Of a stretch of DNA of 64,000 nt, positions 28,131 to 40,400 are shown one piece after another. Numbering within the stretch: position 1 is the stretch's first letter; each line of letters begins with the position of its first letter. The notes below the pieces were generated by a model that worked only from the letters and a program-made list of their open reading frames with translations, did not search any database and was not told where the DNA came from. The translations under genes were made by a program, and so were the position numbers. The stretch comes from Anas platyrhynchos. Lineage: Eukaryota > Chordata > Aves > Anseriformes > Anatidae. Location of the stretch: positions 22,894,001-22,958,000 of the forward strand of contig NC_092597.1 of the NCBI RefSeq assembly GCF_047663525.1, in the 5' to 3' direction.

Positions 28131-29844
28131 CTAGAGAAAGAGGGAAAAATACCTAAAATAAGTATTGAGAGATATGAAAAAATATAAAAATTTGGCAGTC
28201 TCTCACTAGATTAAATGAGCATCTTGGTATTTGATGGGTGTTCTCATGTTCTTCACGTCCCCAGAAACTTCCAGATCATATCCACTGCCACATAACATAG
28301 CTCCATTTCTATAGCTAAACAATTTTATTTTTTTCCAAATAGGAAGTGTTGAAATACTGTCTTATTACTGATTTATCTACAATGTCTTAGGAAACCTATG
28401 TCAGCCTCTTTACACTGGAAAAGCACACGCTCTGATGATTTTGTTTGGACCATGTGCAGCAGCAGCCACTTTCCTTTCTGACCTGCAAAGGGAGGACATA
28501 AAATGTACGTAGCAATCTCTTTACACTGTCAGCACTGAGTGGGCAGTGCTATGCCCAAAAGAGCATTCATGTCACCTGTATCTAAGCACAGAAGTCACTT
28601 TCTTCTCCACTAGAAAGAAGCCAGGCCAGCCTACCTCCTTAACTTTAGATGCCTACTTTGAGTGAAGTTAAGTGATGTATATAATATCCACAGTGGATTT
28701 TCCCCTAGGTGGTCATGGAGACAGAGGTGACAGACTGCCTGTCTGTGTAACCTGTTACTGGTTGTCCCAGAGAATCCCTGTGTGTCCCGGTCCAGACTAT
28801 TCAACAGCAGAGTAAACTATCAGTCCAAGGCTCAATTGTAAGGAAACTTTTATGTTATGTTGTTTTGGATTATTTTTTTTTCTCAAAATTACACCTCTAG
28901 TTTATAGCGATAGGTGGAGATAGTAGAGGCACATGCTTACTTCCAAAATGTCCACCAAGCACCAACAACTCTCCTAAACCCAGGCTCAGTGATTTATATC
29001 CCATACAACTGGTACCAGATCCTGAAAAGCCCAAAAGCAGAAAGCTATGATAGAGACAAAAGTCACACATAGTTTTTAATTTTTTCCTCTGACAATATTT
29101 TTTGTATCTTATTTTTTTCTCAACTTTTTCTTAGGGCATTAAACTATTTCTCATTGTAGCAGCAGTTCAGAATCTCCCAGAAACTTATAAAACATTATGC
29201 TACCTGCCTAAGATCTTCATAAACCAGAATGAAGTCCACTATTTACAGTCAGGGGTGATGAACCAAGAGAATGGATCTTTGGCTCAAGTCCTGGCTGACT
29301 TGCTCAGCTGGCACATGATCCCTAGAAAACTATTTGACCTTCTTTGCCTCCATTCAAGCAGCTATAAATTTGGCTAAGAAGCAAGACCTGTCTGAAAAGC
29401 ACTAGCCTTTGACCTCACGTTGCACGAGTTTATGCATCTCAAAAACCTCAAGCTGAATGATGCAGCGTATTATTTTTCTGTAATCTACCTTTAGAAACCA
29501 TGCATTTGCTCACACAACCCTCCAACATGGCATGATATGGAGTGATGACACACAAATATAACACTATTTAACTATAACACAAAACTTATAGACCATTAGA
29601 GTAAGCAAGGAGTAACATAGTAGGCTCTCATGCTAGGGCTATTGCAACTTGCTTTTATGTTAAAGAGCAACTACTTGTATTAGTCTTTACCGTTGGGCTT
29701 CATGTCAATTTTCTTATATTTATATAGACCTGTAATTAAAATAATTCCTAACTGCCATCCAGGAACGCAAAAACCAAAACCCCTGAAAATTCTTTTGTTT
29801 GTTTCATTTTAAGTCTATCCCTGCATAAAAAATTCTGTGAGGTA

Positions 29845-30000
29845 CCTTAAGATAGAATAGCTAGGACTACTTAGTCTTGAAAAGAGAAAGTTCAAGGTGG
29901 ATTTTATGAGTGTGTATAAATATCTGACAGGAGGGAGGTAAAGAAGGCAGAGCCAGACTCTTCTCAGTGGTGCTCAGCCTCTTAGCAAGCAGGAGCTTGG
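29845..30000 (+). mobile_element. CR1 LINE fragment (diverged, 3' part)
   Basis: A diverged copy of the CR1 stretch that in intact elements encodes the reverse transcriptase C-terminal region. Recognisable blocks are 'actacttagtcttgaaaag', 'tataaatatctgacaggagg' and 'gagccagactcttctcagtgg', in canonical order. It lacks the terminal octamer repeats and is broken by indels, so it is an old 5'- and 3'-truncated remnant. Confidence 0.7.
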
Positions 30001-32354
30001 TGTAAGTAGAAAATAAACAGCAGTTACTCCTTTTTGCTCTCACAATTGATGATCCTGAGTCTTCCCATCACTAGGCAAGTATTATTTCTACAAAGGCAGT
30101 TACAAGAGGGATAACTGGAGTGTCTGAGGCTATGAGCAAGGCCACTGGAAGTAATCTCACAGCTTTCAGCAAAGGATGACGATCTGAGTTTCTTTGACTC
30201 CTTTCCATCACACTGAAACTCAGTAGCCAGCATCACAATAAATACATCTTTTGGACGGATTTGAAAAAGAAGCACCCACATGGTGAACACCCTCTCACAC
30301 AGCAGCACTCTAACAGAATTATTTTAGCAATTTCAGGAATGAATTTTGCATAATAACTGCAATATGAAGTCATAACAGAACCATCTAACATTTGTGATGA
30401 AAGCCTTAAGGACAATGACAAAGGCACCTACTAATAAGACATTCATAAGCAGAGTATGCCCAGTAGAGTTGGGCAAACACTGCAGTCCATTTCCCTTGGA
30501 TATTCATTTGAATTTTTAAATGGATTTCTTTTGACTGTTCACATCCCTTTTGTGCTCACTTTCCATGAATAGCAAATGAGCTTTAATAAGGGGAATAATC
30601 ATGAAAAACACATTTTAAGCTTGAACATTTGCCAAATGAAAACCTCAAATGGTTAGCAGTATATATGTCATTTTATGACTTTTACATTAAATTCAAGAAA
30701 TCCACTGCTGGTCAGTTTTCACACCCTGGCAGTTAGGAAACACAAATAATATCATTACTTACAGAACTAAACAGTGAAGGTTAAAGTATTGCTATATACT
30801 ATGAGGAATATCTGTATTATTTTCAGGCTAAGAACTAGTTCTTGACAATCACTCTGGCAAAAGAATGCATTTTGAAATTTTACCTTTTTTTATTTGAAAA
30901 CAATTTAAAAAAAACAAGTATAAACTGTTACTTGCCCAGCCCTGCTAGGCAATATGTTTCCCCAGCAGATAGAGTAGTTATGGCTATATAAAACATTTAT
31001 TTATACCGTTTTAGTGAGTAAAATACAAAACAGCTAAGAAGCACAGCTGTAAACCAAAAATACAGTATGATCTATTTTCTTTTAGTTTCAATATACATCT
31101 CCAAGCTCTCAGGGAAAGCCTTTTGTATCTCATTTGTACAGTGGAGTTCCCCACAGGTCAGCCACAAGCCCATTGGATTTCTCATGATGGGAACCTAAGA
31201 GGAAATTAATCACCCAGAAATTCCTCCTTGTGCTTTTGAAAGCAGGGGACAAGAGAAAAAAAAAAAAAAAAAGTCACCCTTACACAACTCTGTTTTCTAT
31301 TTACTACGGTATATAAATAAATATATCTTAGAGCATTATATTCTGCAGCACTAACCCAAACTTGAGCCAGACGTACTGTAGGGAGCAATCCCAATTCGGT
31401 AGTGAGTGGAAAAGGTGACCTGTTAGGTCTTTCCATCCGTAACTGTGATTATCCTTTGAACCATACAGGAATTACTGCAGAGGCTGAGGCACAACAGAGC
31501 GTCATCTCATTGTAAAGGCTCCAACCAACTCAAATGCATTTTGATGGCAAAAAGATTGGTCTGGTGGACTCTTCCTTTAATCCATCTAAATTATTTTGGT
31601 AATTTCCAACACAACAAATACAAACATCATGAAAACAAAAAGACTAGAATCCACCATCTACAAATAAATGAAAGCTCCTTAATCAGCTAAAGTTTAACAT
31701 CCTAATGATGCTAGTACAAAGGCTGTTTTCCTTTAAATATTTTAGATCTCTCATCATAAGTATCTGGAATGAACAAAGGTACAGAAAGTAGGTGAAACAA
31801 AATAGTACACATCTTTGCAATTCAGTGATAGGATAAACTTTTGAACTGTATCCAAAGAAAAAAAGGGTTGTGGGAAGAAAATCAAATGCATACTATTGTA
31901 GGTATGAGAGATTGTGATAAATAAATTGCTTTTATGCTTCCAGTAATTGTAAACATCATGTAGTTTCATACTCTTGCCATGCTTGAAGTGTGTGTTTTTT
32001 TATTGTACTACAGAACAGCACCAGTTTCCAGTGTATTTTGTAGAAGAAATTTGTCTAGTTATGTTATAAGCAACTCAAAGCAGCTTGTTCACAGAAGCTA
32101 AAAAGGTTGAATTTTAGCCTATTAGACATGGTAATGGAAGCTGAAGTTTCATTTCAACCGCAAATCAGTTTAATAGTGTCTCCCAGTGGTGGTAACCGGT
32201 ATTGAAAACTTAAAAGATAGCAAGGCGGTTCATAGCAGGAACCCCAGGAGAAAATCTGAATCCTAACAATGCATGAATACATCATAATTTTATTTCCACA
32301 GAATAAAAAAGAAAATTAGCATGTTCCTTGTAATGTTATGTAAAATAATTTTAA

Positions 32355-32580
32355 AGGATAAATGGGATAATCCAGGTAATTATAGGCTTGTCAGTCAAAG
32401 AGCAATCCCAGGCAAAATAACAGAAAGTCTAATTAATATGGGATTCAACAAAAATAATTAAAGGAGGGTGATATAACTAATGCCAGTTGACATGGGATTA
32501 CAGAAAATAGACCTTGTTAAACTAAGTTGATATATTTCTTAAATACGACTATGGATTTGTTGGTAAAAGCAATATTGTCA
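32355..32580 (+). mobile_element. Ancient CR1-family LINE reverse-transcriptase fragment
   Basis: The + strand carries decayed codons for the PGNYR-type motif of non-LTR retrotransposon reverse transcriptases ('ccaggtaattataggcttgt'). Farther on comes the 'caaaataacagaaagtct' block and the 'gccagttgacatgggatta' block, in the usual amniote CR1/L3 order. Stops and small indels interrupt the frame, so it is a non-functional relic. It abuts a younger CR1 end in opposite orientation at 32585. Confidence 0.65.
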
Positions 32581-32584
32581 CTAT

Positions 32585-32771
32585 AATCACAGGATCACAG
32601 AATTTTAGGGGTTGGAAGGGACCTCAGGAGATCATCAGGTCCAACCCCCCTGCCAAAGCAGGTTCCCTACAGCAGGTTGCCCAGGCAGGCATCCAGACGG
32701 GCTTTGAGCATCTCCAGAGAAGGAGACTCAACAACCTCCCTGGGCAGCCTGTTCCAGTGCTCCATCACCCA
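32585..32771 (-). mobile_element. CR1 LINE 3' end, minus orientation
   Basis: Contains the classic bird CR1 3' UTR read in reverse: 'ggttggaagggacctcagg', 'aggtccaacccccctgcca' and 'tccctgggcagcctgttcc'. The left edge carries two copies of the short 'atcacag' terminal repeat, as expected for CR1, which ends in short repeats instead of poly-A. The element is 5'-truncated to under 200 bp. It is less diverged than the neighbouring 32355-32580 fragment. Confidence 0.92.
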
Positions 32772-35700
32772 GAGCCATTCTGATCTAACATAATAAAATC
32801 CCCAGACCTTCAGCTATGACATTTATGCATATTTTATCACTTTTTCTAACAAATGGAGGGATTTTTTATATGCTTTCCCACAAATGAAGGCAAAGGATTC
32901 TGCTTTGGAAGTGCAGCCAAATGTAAGAGCTACGGGCAGTGATCTTGATTTTATATGGTCTTTGTTCAGAAAACAGTCAACTTCTCTTATTAGCACTTCT
33001 CTGCTGCAGAGTATGAAGGAGACTAAATCCTTAAAAGACAGTAAGTATTGGCATCTAGAGTACAGCTAGGTGAGAACTGTATTACACATTTTTACAAGTG
33101 CACGGAGTGGCATACTAATCCTCAGACCAGATATGGGTACTATTTTTTATATTTGGCTTTTACGGAACCAACGAGCCAGGAGAAAATAAAGCATTTATTC
33201 AGTTTTGTATCAGAGTTAGAAGCAGATACTGAACTGCCAGTTGCTTCATAAGTGCTTTAAAAATGGAAGAACCAACTTCAAAAGATACACTATAAGACAA
33301 TCAAATCTTGTATCCTCTACCCAGGTGATGGAGTTCTTGGAGAGAAAAAAAGTATTTTTCAAAAAAAAAAAAGATTGCTATTGATTCCAGAACTGTGTGA
33401 ATCCTGGACTTTAATACTCTGACTCTCCTTCTTGTCACTTCATGATTTTTTGTCAGCCTGTATCAAACCTCATAGCTTATGTAACCCCACCATTAGGTTG
33501 CCTATGTCAGAGTTGTGTTTACAGGCACAGCAGCTGACCATAAGATAATTTTCTATATGCATTTTTATATATTTCTCTGTTGCTATCTTAAATATAAACA
33601 CAAATTTGGCTTATGTATCCCCATTTAGCTATGTAGCCTAGTTCATAACATGGGGAAGGGAGGGAGGGAGTTAGCATTGTGTAGTCACAGGTTTTACAAA
33701 GCTGAGGAACAAGTCCCTTCGCAAGAAGAAAACCCAGCTGTTGCTTTGCCATGACAGGAAGAGTCAGGTACGTTAAAAGGCTCACCTGTGTGGTGCCAAC
33801 TGAAAAATACTGGTAAGCAAGTGAAATGGCACTACATTTAACAGCCAACAATATATCACACCTGAGTGTGAATACTTGCTCTTGCCTTGTACATGTTCCA
33901 TTTCCCCCTATAGATGCCTAATAACCTACAAAATAAACTGTTTTACTTCTGTGTTCAAAATTAGTTTCCTAGGTCATATTGTTGTCATCCATCTGTAAGA
34001 TGAGTCATGCTTCAAGCTTGGGAAACCTGAGCCAAAAGCTGGTACTCTCCAATGACCCGACACATTTCTTTGCCAAAACACCAAGCAACTCCTGTCGAAA
34101 GGTACCACATTGAAATTCTGCACTGCTTCTCCTGACATGTTTTTCCAAGCAGGGAGAGACCTCCTGAGAGGCTCACAGTTCTCAACATAGGCAAGAACAA
34201 ACATGTAATTGAACTTTAAAGGACTCCTCTCACTCATAAAACAAAAGCTTTTCTAGTATTTACCACTGTTATCCAGGGGAGCACTGTATGAAGTAAGGCA
34301 TACTCTATGAGAAGAAATATTTATACTGCTCTCTTTGGATGTGCTCTGCCATGTTTTGTTTCTCAAACATTTAAGGAAAACTATGAAAAAATGTATGTCT
34401 CACTGGTCTGCAGCTGTGCTGCATTCCACCTTCACTCTTTGACATTTATTGAGATCTTCTGATTCTATTATTTTGAACTCTTTAGCAGCTTTTGTTTCAA
34501 AACAATTAAGGATGCTCCTGTGATCTTGTTAGTTCTGTTTTTCCCTGCACAAACTTCTTGCCATATATAAAATCAATTACCAGATCAGCACAGAAGTTTG
34601 ACTCTGACCTCATTAGGACAAACTCAGATAAGTGTAAACATTTCTCTTACCTTTAGTGACTCAACCTTAGACTGACTTTTACTTCTAAGAAGTTGCTCTC
34701 CAAAAGAAGAAGGAAGGGAGGAGGGAAACTGAAACTTTGAAAAAAATGTCTAACTGGTATATTAGAAATAAGCATGCAGCTCCTCAGCAGTATCAGCAGT
34801 GCATGAACTTAGCCCAAAGGTCTTATATTTTTCTCTGTGAAACGGTGGACAAATTAGAGAAGTGATCTCAGTCACTTTCATTTAATTAACCTTACTTTTA
34901 TTGCAGTCACTGAATGACACAGAGTAGGCACACGGAACTGCGTTCTTCACTGTGTCACAGCAGGCGGCAGCTGCTGCATTTCAAATTGAATTCACTATCT
35001 TTCCCCAAAATGTTGTCTTTTTCTTCCCCCTTCTGTCACCACTGGCTACCCTGTCTTTGTTCCTACTGAAGAAGAGCTCCATCATTTTGGTCTCCATTTC
35101 CCCTTTCCTTTCACATCCTGCTTACATAACGCATCTAAAATCATCTAGACTACCAAAACCAAGTCCACACTTCAGTCGTCTCTCACTAAGTTATAACACC
35201 TCCTCCTCCTCATATGTTTGAGAACTTGGCTTCTACAAATCAGTTTCTTACAGATGGTACTTCCATTTACTGGCACCAATTGGTTACTCAGAAGTATTAG
35301 TCATTGGAGATACACATTTTATAAAATATGTGAAAAATAAGCAAGTAGAATAAACAGGAACATACAGTGACATACTGCCTTGGCTCTTTCCCAGTCTTTT
35401 CTCCTCGTAAGGACAAATAGTTTGCGCCACGTATTCTGTTCAAATAAGGTTATGATGTAGGCATTTCTGAAAACGTATTAATGCTTCTTTATTGTCAAAA
35501 TCATCCCCAAAATGCCATACTAGCTGCATCACAGCCTTATTTAAGGAGCACTGACTGGGACCCAGAAACACCGTGTTGCACTCATGACCCTCCCCTGCTT
35601 TTGTTTCATCTTGAGCAAGAATTAATCTTTCATTGCTATCATCTTTCCTCTGTAAACGTGAGGAACACCATCAGTGCCTACTGTAAATCATTTGACATTA

Positions 35701-36242
35701 GGGCTTGCCTGCACCCCTCACTCACCCCAGCCACCTTCCCTAGCTCACAGACCTGGGTCTGCTCCTGAGAGATGCCATGAACGACCATGGAGGTTCACAC
35801 ACATGCATTTATGCAGGACTAGTTTAGGCATAGCAAGACAGCTTCTTCTTGTTCTTCTCCGAAGCCTTTCCAGTCTCCCAGTGCCTCCAACGCAAATCAT
35901 CTCTGCCCTTGTAACAGGAGGCCTAAAAACAAACAGAGAAACCCTGAATGTATCTTCACCACACCCCCCAGCCTCACACCACACACTGCAGCCTAATAGA
36001 GAACAGATTTTTCTTCTCCACCTTCCACAGGCATCCCAGCCATTTTTTCAGTATATTCTCTAACGATCCCCAGATCTGTCTGTCTTCCTTCACTGAAAGG
36101 GAGCCTGTCTCCTCTGGTCACTGAGCTGCACAAGCTGGGGATGTCCCTTGGCCCAGCACCAGGCCCTCTCCTGCTCTGCTGCCCAGCCCCTCACAGCCTC
36201 CCCTCAGCTGCCACTTTGGTTTCCTCAGCTTGTTTTTGGCTC

Positions 36243-37076
36243 TCCCTCAAAAATTCCCCTCAGCTTTTTTACCCCTCTCCCTCAGAATTTCCCCACAGCT
36301 CGCTCCGGCCTGTCCCTCAGCTCCTTACTACCTGTCCCTCACAAACTCCCTCAGCTCGCTCCTGCCTGTCCCTCAGAACTTCCCTGGCCTTAAGCCCCAG
36401 TTCCCTCAACTCACTCTCACCTTTTCCTCAGAAATTCCCCTCAGCTTTTCCACACCTGTCCCTCAGAACTTCTCCTCAGCTTACTCCCAATTTTCCCTCA
36501 GAATCTCCCCTCAACTCCTTGCTGCCTATCCCTCAGAAACTCCCTCAGCTCCTTACGACCTGTGCCTCACAAATTCCCTCAGCTCACTCCCACCTGCCCC
36601 TCAGAACTTCCCCGGGCTTAAGCCCCACATATTCCTCCGAAATTCCCCTCAGCTTTTTCACACCTCTCCCTCAGAATTTCCCCTCAGCCCGCTCCCGCCT
36701 TTTCCTCAGAATTTCCCCTCAGCCTGCTCCCGCCTTTTCCTCAGAATCTCCCCTCAACTCCTTGCTGCCTATCCCCCTCAGAAACTCCCTCAGCTCCTTA
36801 CTACCTGTCCCTCACAAATTCCCTCAGCTCACTCCTGCCTGTCCCTCAGAACTTCCCCAGCCTTAAGCCCCAGTTCCCTCAACTCACTCTCACCTTTTCC
36901 TCAGAAATTCCCCTCAGCTTTTCCACACCTCTCCCTCAGAATTTCCCCTCAGCCCGCTCCCGCCTTTCCCTCAGAAACGCCCCTCAGCTTCAGCCCGGTT
37001 CCCTCAGCCCGCTCCCGCCCACCCCTCAGAACTCCCCCTCAGCCCAGTCCCTCCGCCTCCACACCGCTCCCTCAGG
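36243..37076. repeat. Pyrimidine-rich 35-bp minisatellite upstream of DIS3L
   Basis: Spacing of successive 'ctcaRaa' blocks (36247, 36281, 36316, 36338, 36372, 36427, 36462, 36497, 36532, 36566, 36600, 36635, 36670, 36705, 36740, 36777, 36811, 36845, 36900, 36935, 36970, 37025) is mostly 34-35 bp, with a few 22- or 55-bp irregular units. A higher-order duplication of about 473 bp repeats the 34-55-35 pattern (36372 onward and 36845 onward). The + strand is C/T-rich, so stops are rare and long open frames (up to 354 codons) run through it by composition. Each unit holds one or two pyrimidine-plus-CAG blocks that mimic splice acceptors. It ends about 155 bp before the DIS3L start codon. Confidence 0.9.
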
Positions 37077-37480
37077 CCGGCCCCAGCATCGCCTCCCGCC
37101 GCTTTCCCGTCCCTCCCCTCCGCTCCTCTCCGTCCCTCCCTCTCCATGCAGCACCGCCTCTCGCCCCGTGCGCAGGCGGGCGGCGAGCCCGGGGCCGTGC
37201 CGGGCCTGGCCGAGCCGTGTCTCGGCCGAAATGCTCCGTACGGAGAAAGTCCTGCAGCTACGGAGCCAGCAGGGCCGCTCGGTGCGCGTCGTGAGGGAGC
37301 ACTACCTGCGGCTCGATGTGCCGTGCCGCAGCGCCCTGTGCCGGGCCGGCTGCCCCGGCGGTGAGCGGGCCGGCGGGGAGGGCTCCGGGAGGAAGGGGAA
37401 GGGGGGACGAGAGCTGAGGGAGCCGAGCTCCGGGGGCTGAGGGAGGGCGCCCGGGCTCGTCCCGGGGCGCCTCAGCCCGC
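37070..37480 (+). promoter_or_regulatory. DIS3L: DIS3L CpG-island promoter and first-exon region
   Basis: GC- and CpG-rich, TATA-less sequence spanning the end of the minisatellite, the presumed 5' UTR and coding exon 1. A degenerate NRF1-like string (CGTGCGCAGGCG) lies at about 37168-37179. An upstream ATG at 37146 opens a frame that overlaps the DIS3L start out of frame. Whether it is transcribed depends on the unmapped start site. Confidence 0.65.
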
Positions 37481-40400
37481 CGCCGACGGGGCCTGACAGG
37501 AACCGGCGGGGCAGTGGCGGGCTGAGGAGAGAAAAGGGCAGCGGGGAGCCGGGGAAGGGGGGAGATGGGGAAAGGGGAAAGTTTTTTAAAAGCTGGAATC
37601 CTCCCTCTGCCGTCCTGAACTTTAGGGGTGGTGTGAGGGGCGGCAGCACACGGAACAGGGGGGAAATGAGCAGCTCGGGGGCATGGGGGGAGTGCTGCTT
37701 CAGGGCAAAACCTGTCAGGAGTAAACGGAGTGTTAGGGGAGGAAAAAAATGAACAGAAAAGAGACGGGGGTTGATGCAGGAATTGACTGGCAACAGCTTG
37801 GTGACCGGGGTAAAAGGCTGAAGTGGCATGGAGGTGTAACAGAAAACGCCCATGTTTCACACTTGGCTTTTTTAAAACACCTTTTACATGTGCATTTCAT
37901 TTATGCGCTTTGCTTTTTAAAAAGTTCTTACATGTACATTAATTTCTGCAGGGTGATGCTTTATAGTGTGAGCTACATTGTGTGCCTTACCTGTTGATGC
38001 AGCCAAGGGGTTATCATGAAGCATTTGTTATTCTGCATCAGCAGTTATTTCTGTTAATTAATTAAGCATAATTGTTCGTTATTGTGAGCTAGGGTGTCAG
38101 GACTAGTTATAATTTCTGCTCCCTTATGGATCTCGGTGCTGTAGAGGAGCATATTGAATTTAGTTCTGAATTCCCTAAGGATAAATTACAGACACATACC
38201 AGACAAAAGTCTTACCTCCCTCCCCATGCCTAACTTTCCCTCTTCTGGGCCTGAACGTAAATTGTGCTGTAGGTGAGTGTCAGAATATGTCCCTTTATAA
38301 TTATTCCAGGTAACTCAGAGGTAAGGAGAACATTTATTTTTATTCCTGACTCTACACACTGTGCTGATCAGACTTTCTTTATGTGCTGTGAGAAACCGCC
38401 TACATAAATCATGAATCATGAATCTATAGATACCTTTAATGGCATGCGGTTCTTACTTAAAAGTTATTCTGATCTAGATGTATGGGTTAGAAAAGGATAG
38501 CTTAACATGAGCAGATCACATAACTCTTCAAGTGACACTTCAGTTTTAACGCTCTTCTGAATTATTAATAAATATTAGCTTTCCTATGTGCATTCTGCCA
38601 TCATCCATTATATACCTTCAGAGTGAGATGTAGCCTTGTTACGGTATGCAGAATCGTACTTACTGGAATCAAACTTCTAGTGATAACAATTAATAGACGG
38701 TTTGTCCTGTGACAGCTTCTAAGAAATTCATGACAATAACCTGACTTGTCAAGATCTGTGTAGTTTTATTCTTTATAATTTGCCTGCACTAAATTCAGCA
38801 GTTGTTTCTATAATATTGTAAGGGATGAATAGATACCGAGAAAAAATACAGAGGAGTTAATGCCTGCCGGATAAAAGTTTAGTGGATAATCACTGAAATA
38901 TCTAAAGTAATTAAACTAATTAATTTGGGGGGACATTTTAAGATTTAATCTATGAGGGGTTTGTTGTGATATTTTGATGGCGTATGCCTAAGGGATGGAG
39001 TCTCTAATAGAGAGAATTGGCAATGATGGTAATAGTTTAGATTTGAGAATGTCTTCTCTTATCTGTATTCTTTTATTCGAAGGAGCACAAAAAGAGCTTG
39101 CTGTAAATGGATAATGTTGAATAGAGAGATCTGTGGAAGCAGTACATCCTTTGAATAATTCCATGAAAAGATTTTCTCTGGTAGATATATCGTCTCTCTT
39201 TTCATGTGGAAGCAGAGAAAAAAAAAAAAAAGGAATGTTACACTTCAAGTAACTTCCTTTTCCCAATGAAATTGCATCTTTTTCACACATTTGGATGGAA
39301 TTTACCCTATATTTTGGCATCCATGGATAGCAAAAGGGCTCTGTCACAAATTGTTGAGATTGTACCACAGAATTGTACTATAGAAGTCATTATAACTTTG
39401 TTCATCAGAAAAATACATATGTATACCTTTGAAGACACACAACTCTAATGTCCGGGCATTTGAAGGCGTTTTTAAGAGAGCAGTATTGCAACTGAAAGTT
39501 TAAACCTTTAACCTCTGAATTGTGTTTTAGATGGCAAATTGTTATCAGATGATGTGACTCATTACATTGTCCCAGACTGGAAGGTTGTTCAAGATTACCT
39601 TGAGGTTCTTGAGTTTCCTGAGCTGAAAGGTATTATTTTCATGCAAACAGCGTGTCAAGCTGTGCAACATCAAAAAGGTCGCAGGTACTTATCCTGTAAT
39701 AACTCATTTTTTAATATAGATTGCAGTAACATATTAAGTTTGTAAAATACATATTTAAGCACAGCTACCCAAAGTCAGCAAAATGCTGTGCTTAAATAGT
39801 TTTCAGGTCTTTCAAGTGTCTTAATATGATTTTACAGAAGAGAAAGAACTGTGATCCTTTGTGATCCGTAGGTGTCAATGCTTGGCATATTTTTCACTTA
39901 ATAGTGAATATTAATATTAAGACTGTAACATTATTAACTAATCAAATGGCTTGTTACAGGAATTAAAGAGAATTTGCAGTAATGATGTATTGTATGCAAC
40001 AACTAAATTATGCATGTGGTTTTGTTCCTGCTATATTACAGATTGAGCACTTGTCTTTGAGGAGCAAGTAATACTAGTACATGGTACTTACCTTATCAGA
40101 CACAAACCATATTGCTGTAGCATATGAGAGTGCAGTTTGCTATCAAGGTCTTCCAGGATTAATAAAGCATAAACATCTTTGAAAAAATATGTCTCGTCTC
40201 AGAAATAATAAAATAAGCTCCTGAACATTTACAATGTTTTGTGGGGCTCATTGGAAAACAACTATGTTTAAAACTCAGAAGCATTCATAATGAAAATTAG
40301 AAAAGCTTGCTTACAGATGTTTTTTTAGGTTTTATTGTCAATTGCAGAATTTAATAAATGCATTTCTTTATGAATTATAGTAATTTTCCTTGAGTTTTTC

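Larger units (their letters stand above)
18361..36242. other. Intergenic / 5' flanking region between the two CpG islands
   Basis: About 18 kb of AT-rich sequence without a recognisable coding gene. It holds three CR1 remnants (about 29845-30000, 32355-32580, 32585-32771), an AAAAC microsatellite, several A/T runs and one isolated minus-strand exon candidate at 28027-28130. The remaining stretches show nothing I can name. Open frames are short and lack family signatures. Confidence 0.6.

Noticed and set aside
36141..37294. Long open frames (up to 354 codons) upstream of DIS3L, with repeating Pro/Ser/Phe/Leu composition
   Set aside because: They run through the C/T-rich minisatellite, where stop codons are rare by composition. 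The 35-bp period is not a multiple of three, so any 'protein repeat' rotates frame, and several frames are open at once.
37258..37860. 200- and 183-codon minus-strand frames opposite DIS3L exon 1 and intron 1
   Set aside because: These are shadows of the GC-rich exon 1/intron 1 sequence, low-complexity Pro/Ser/Arg, without known homology or splice support.
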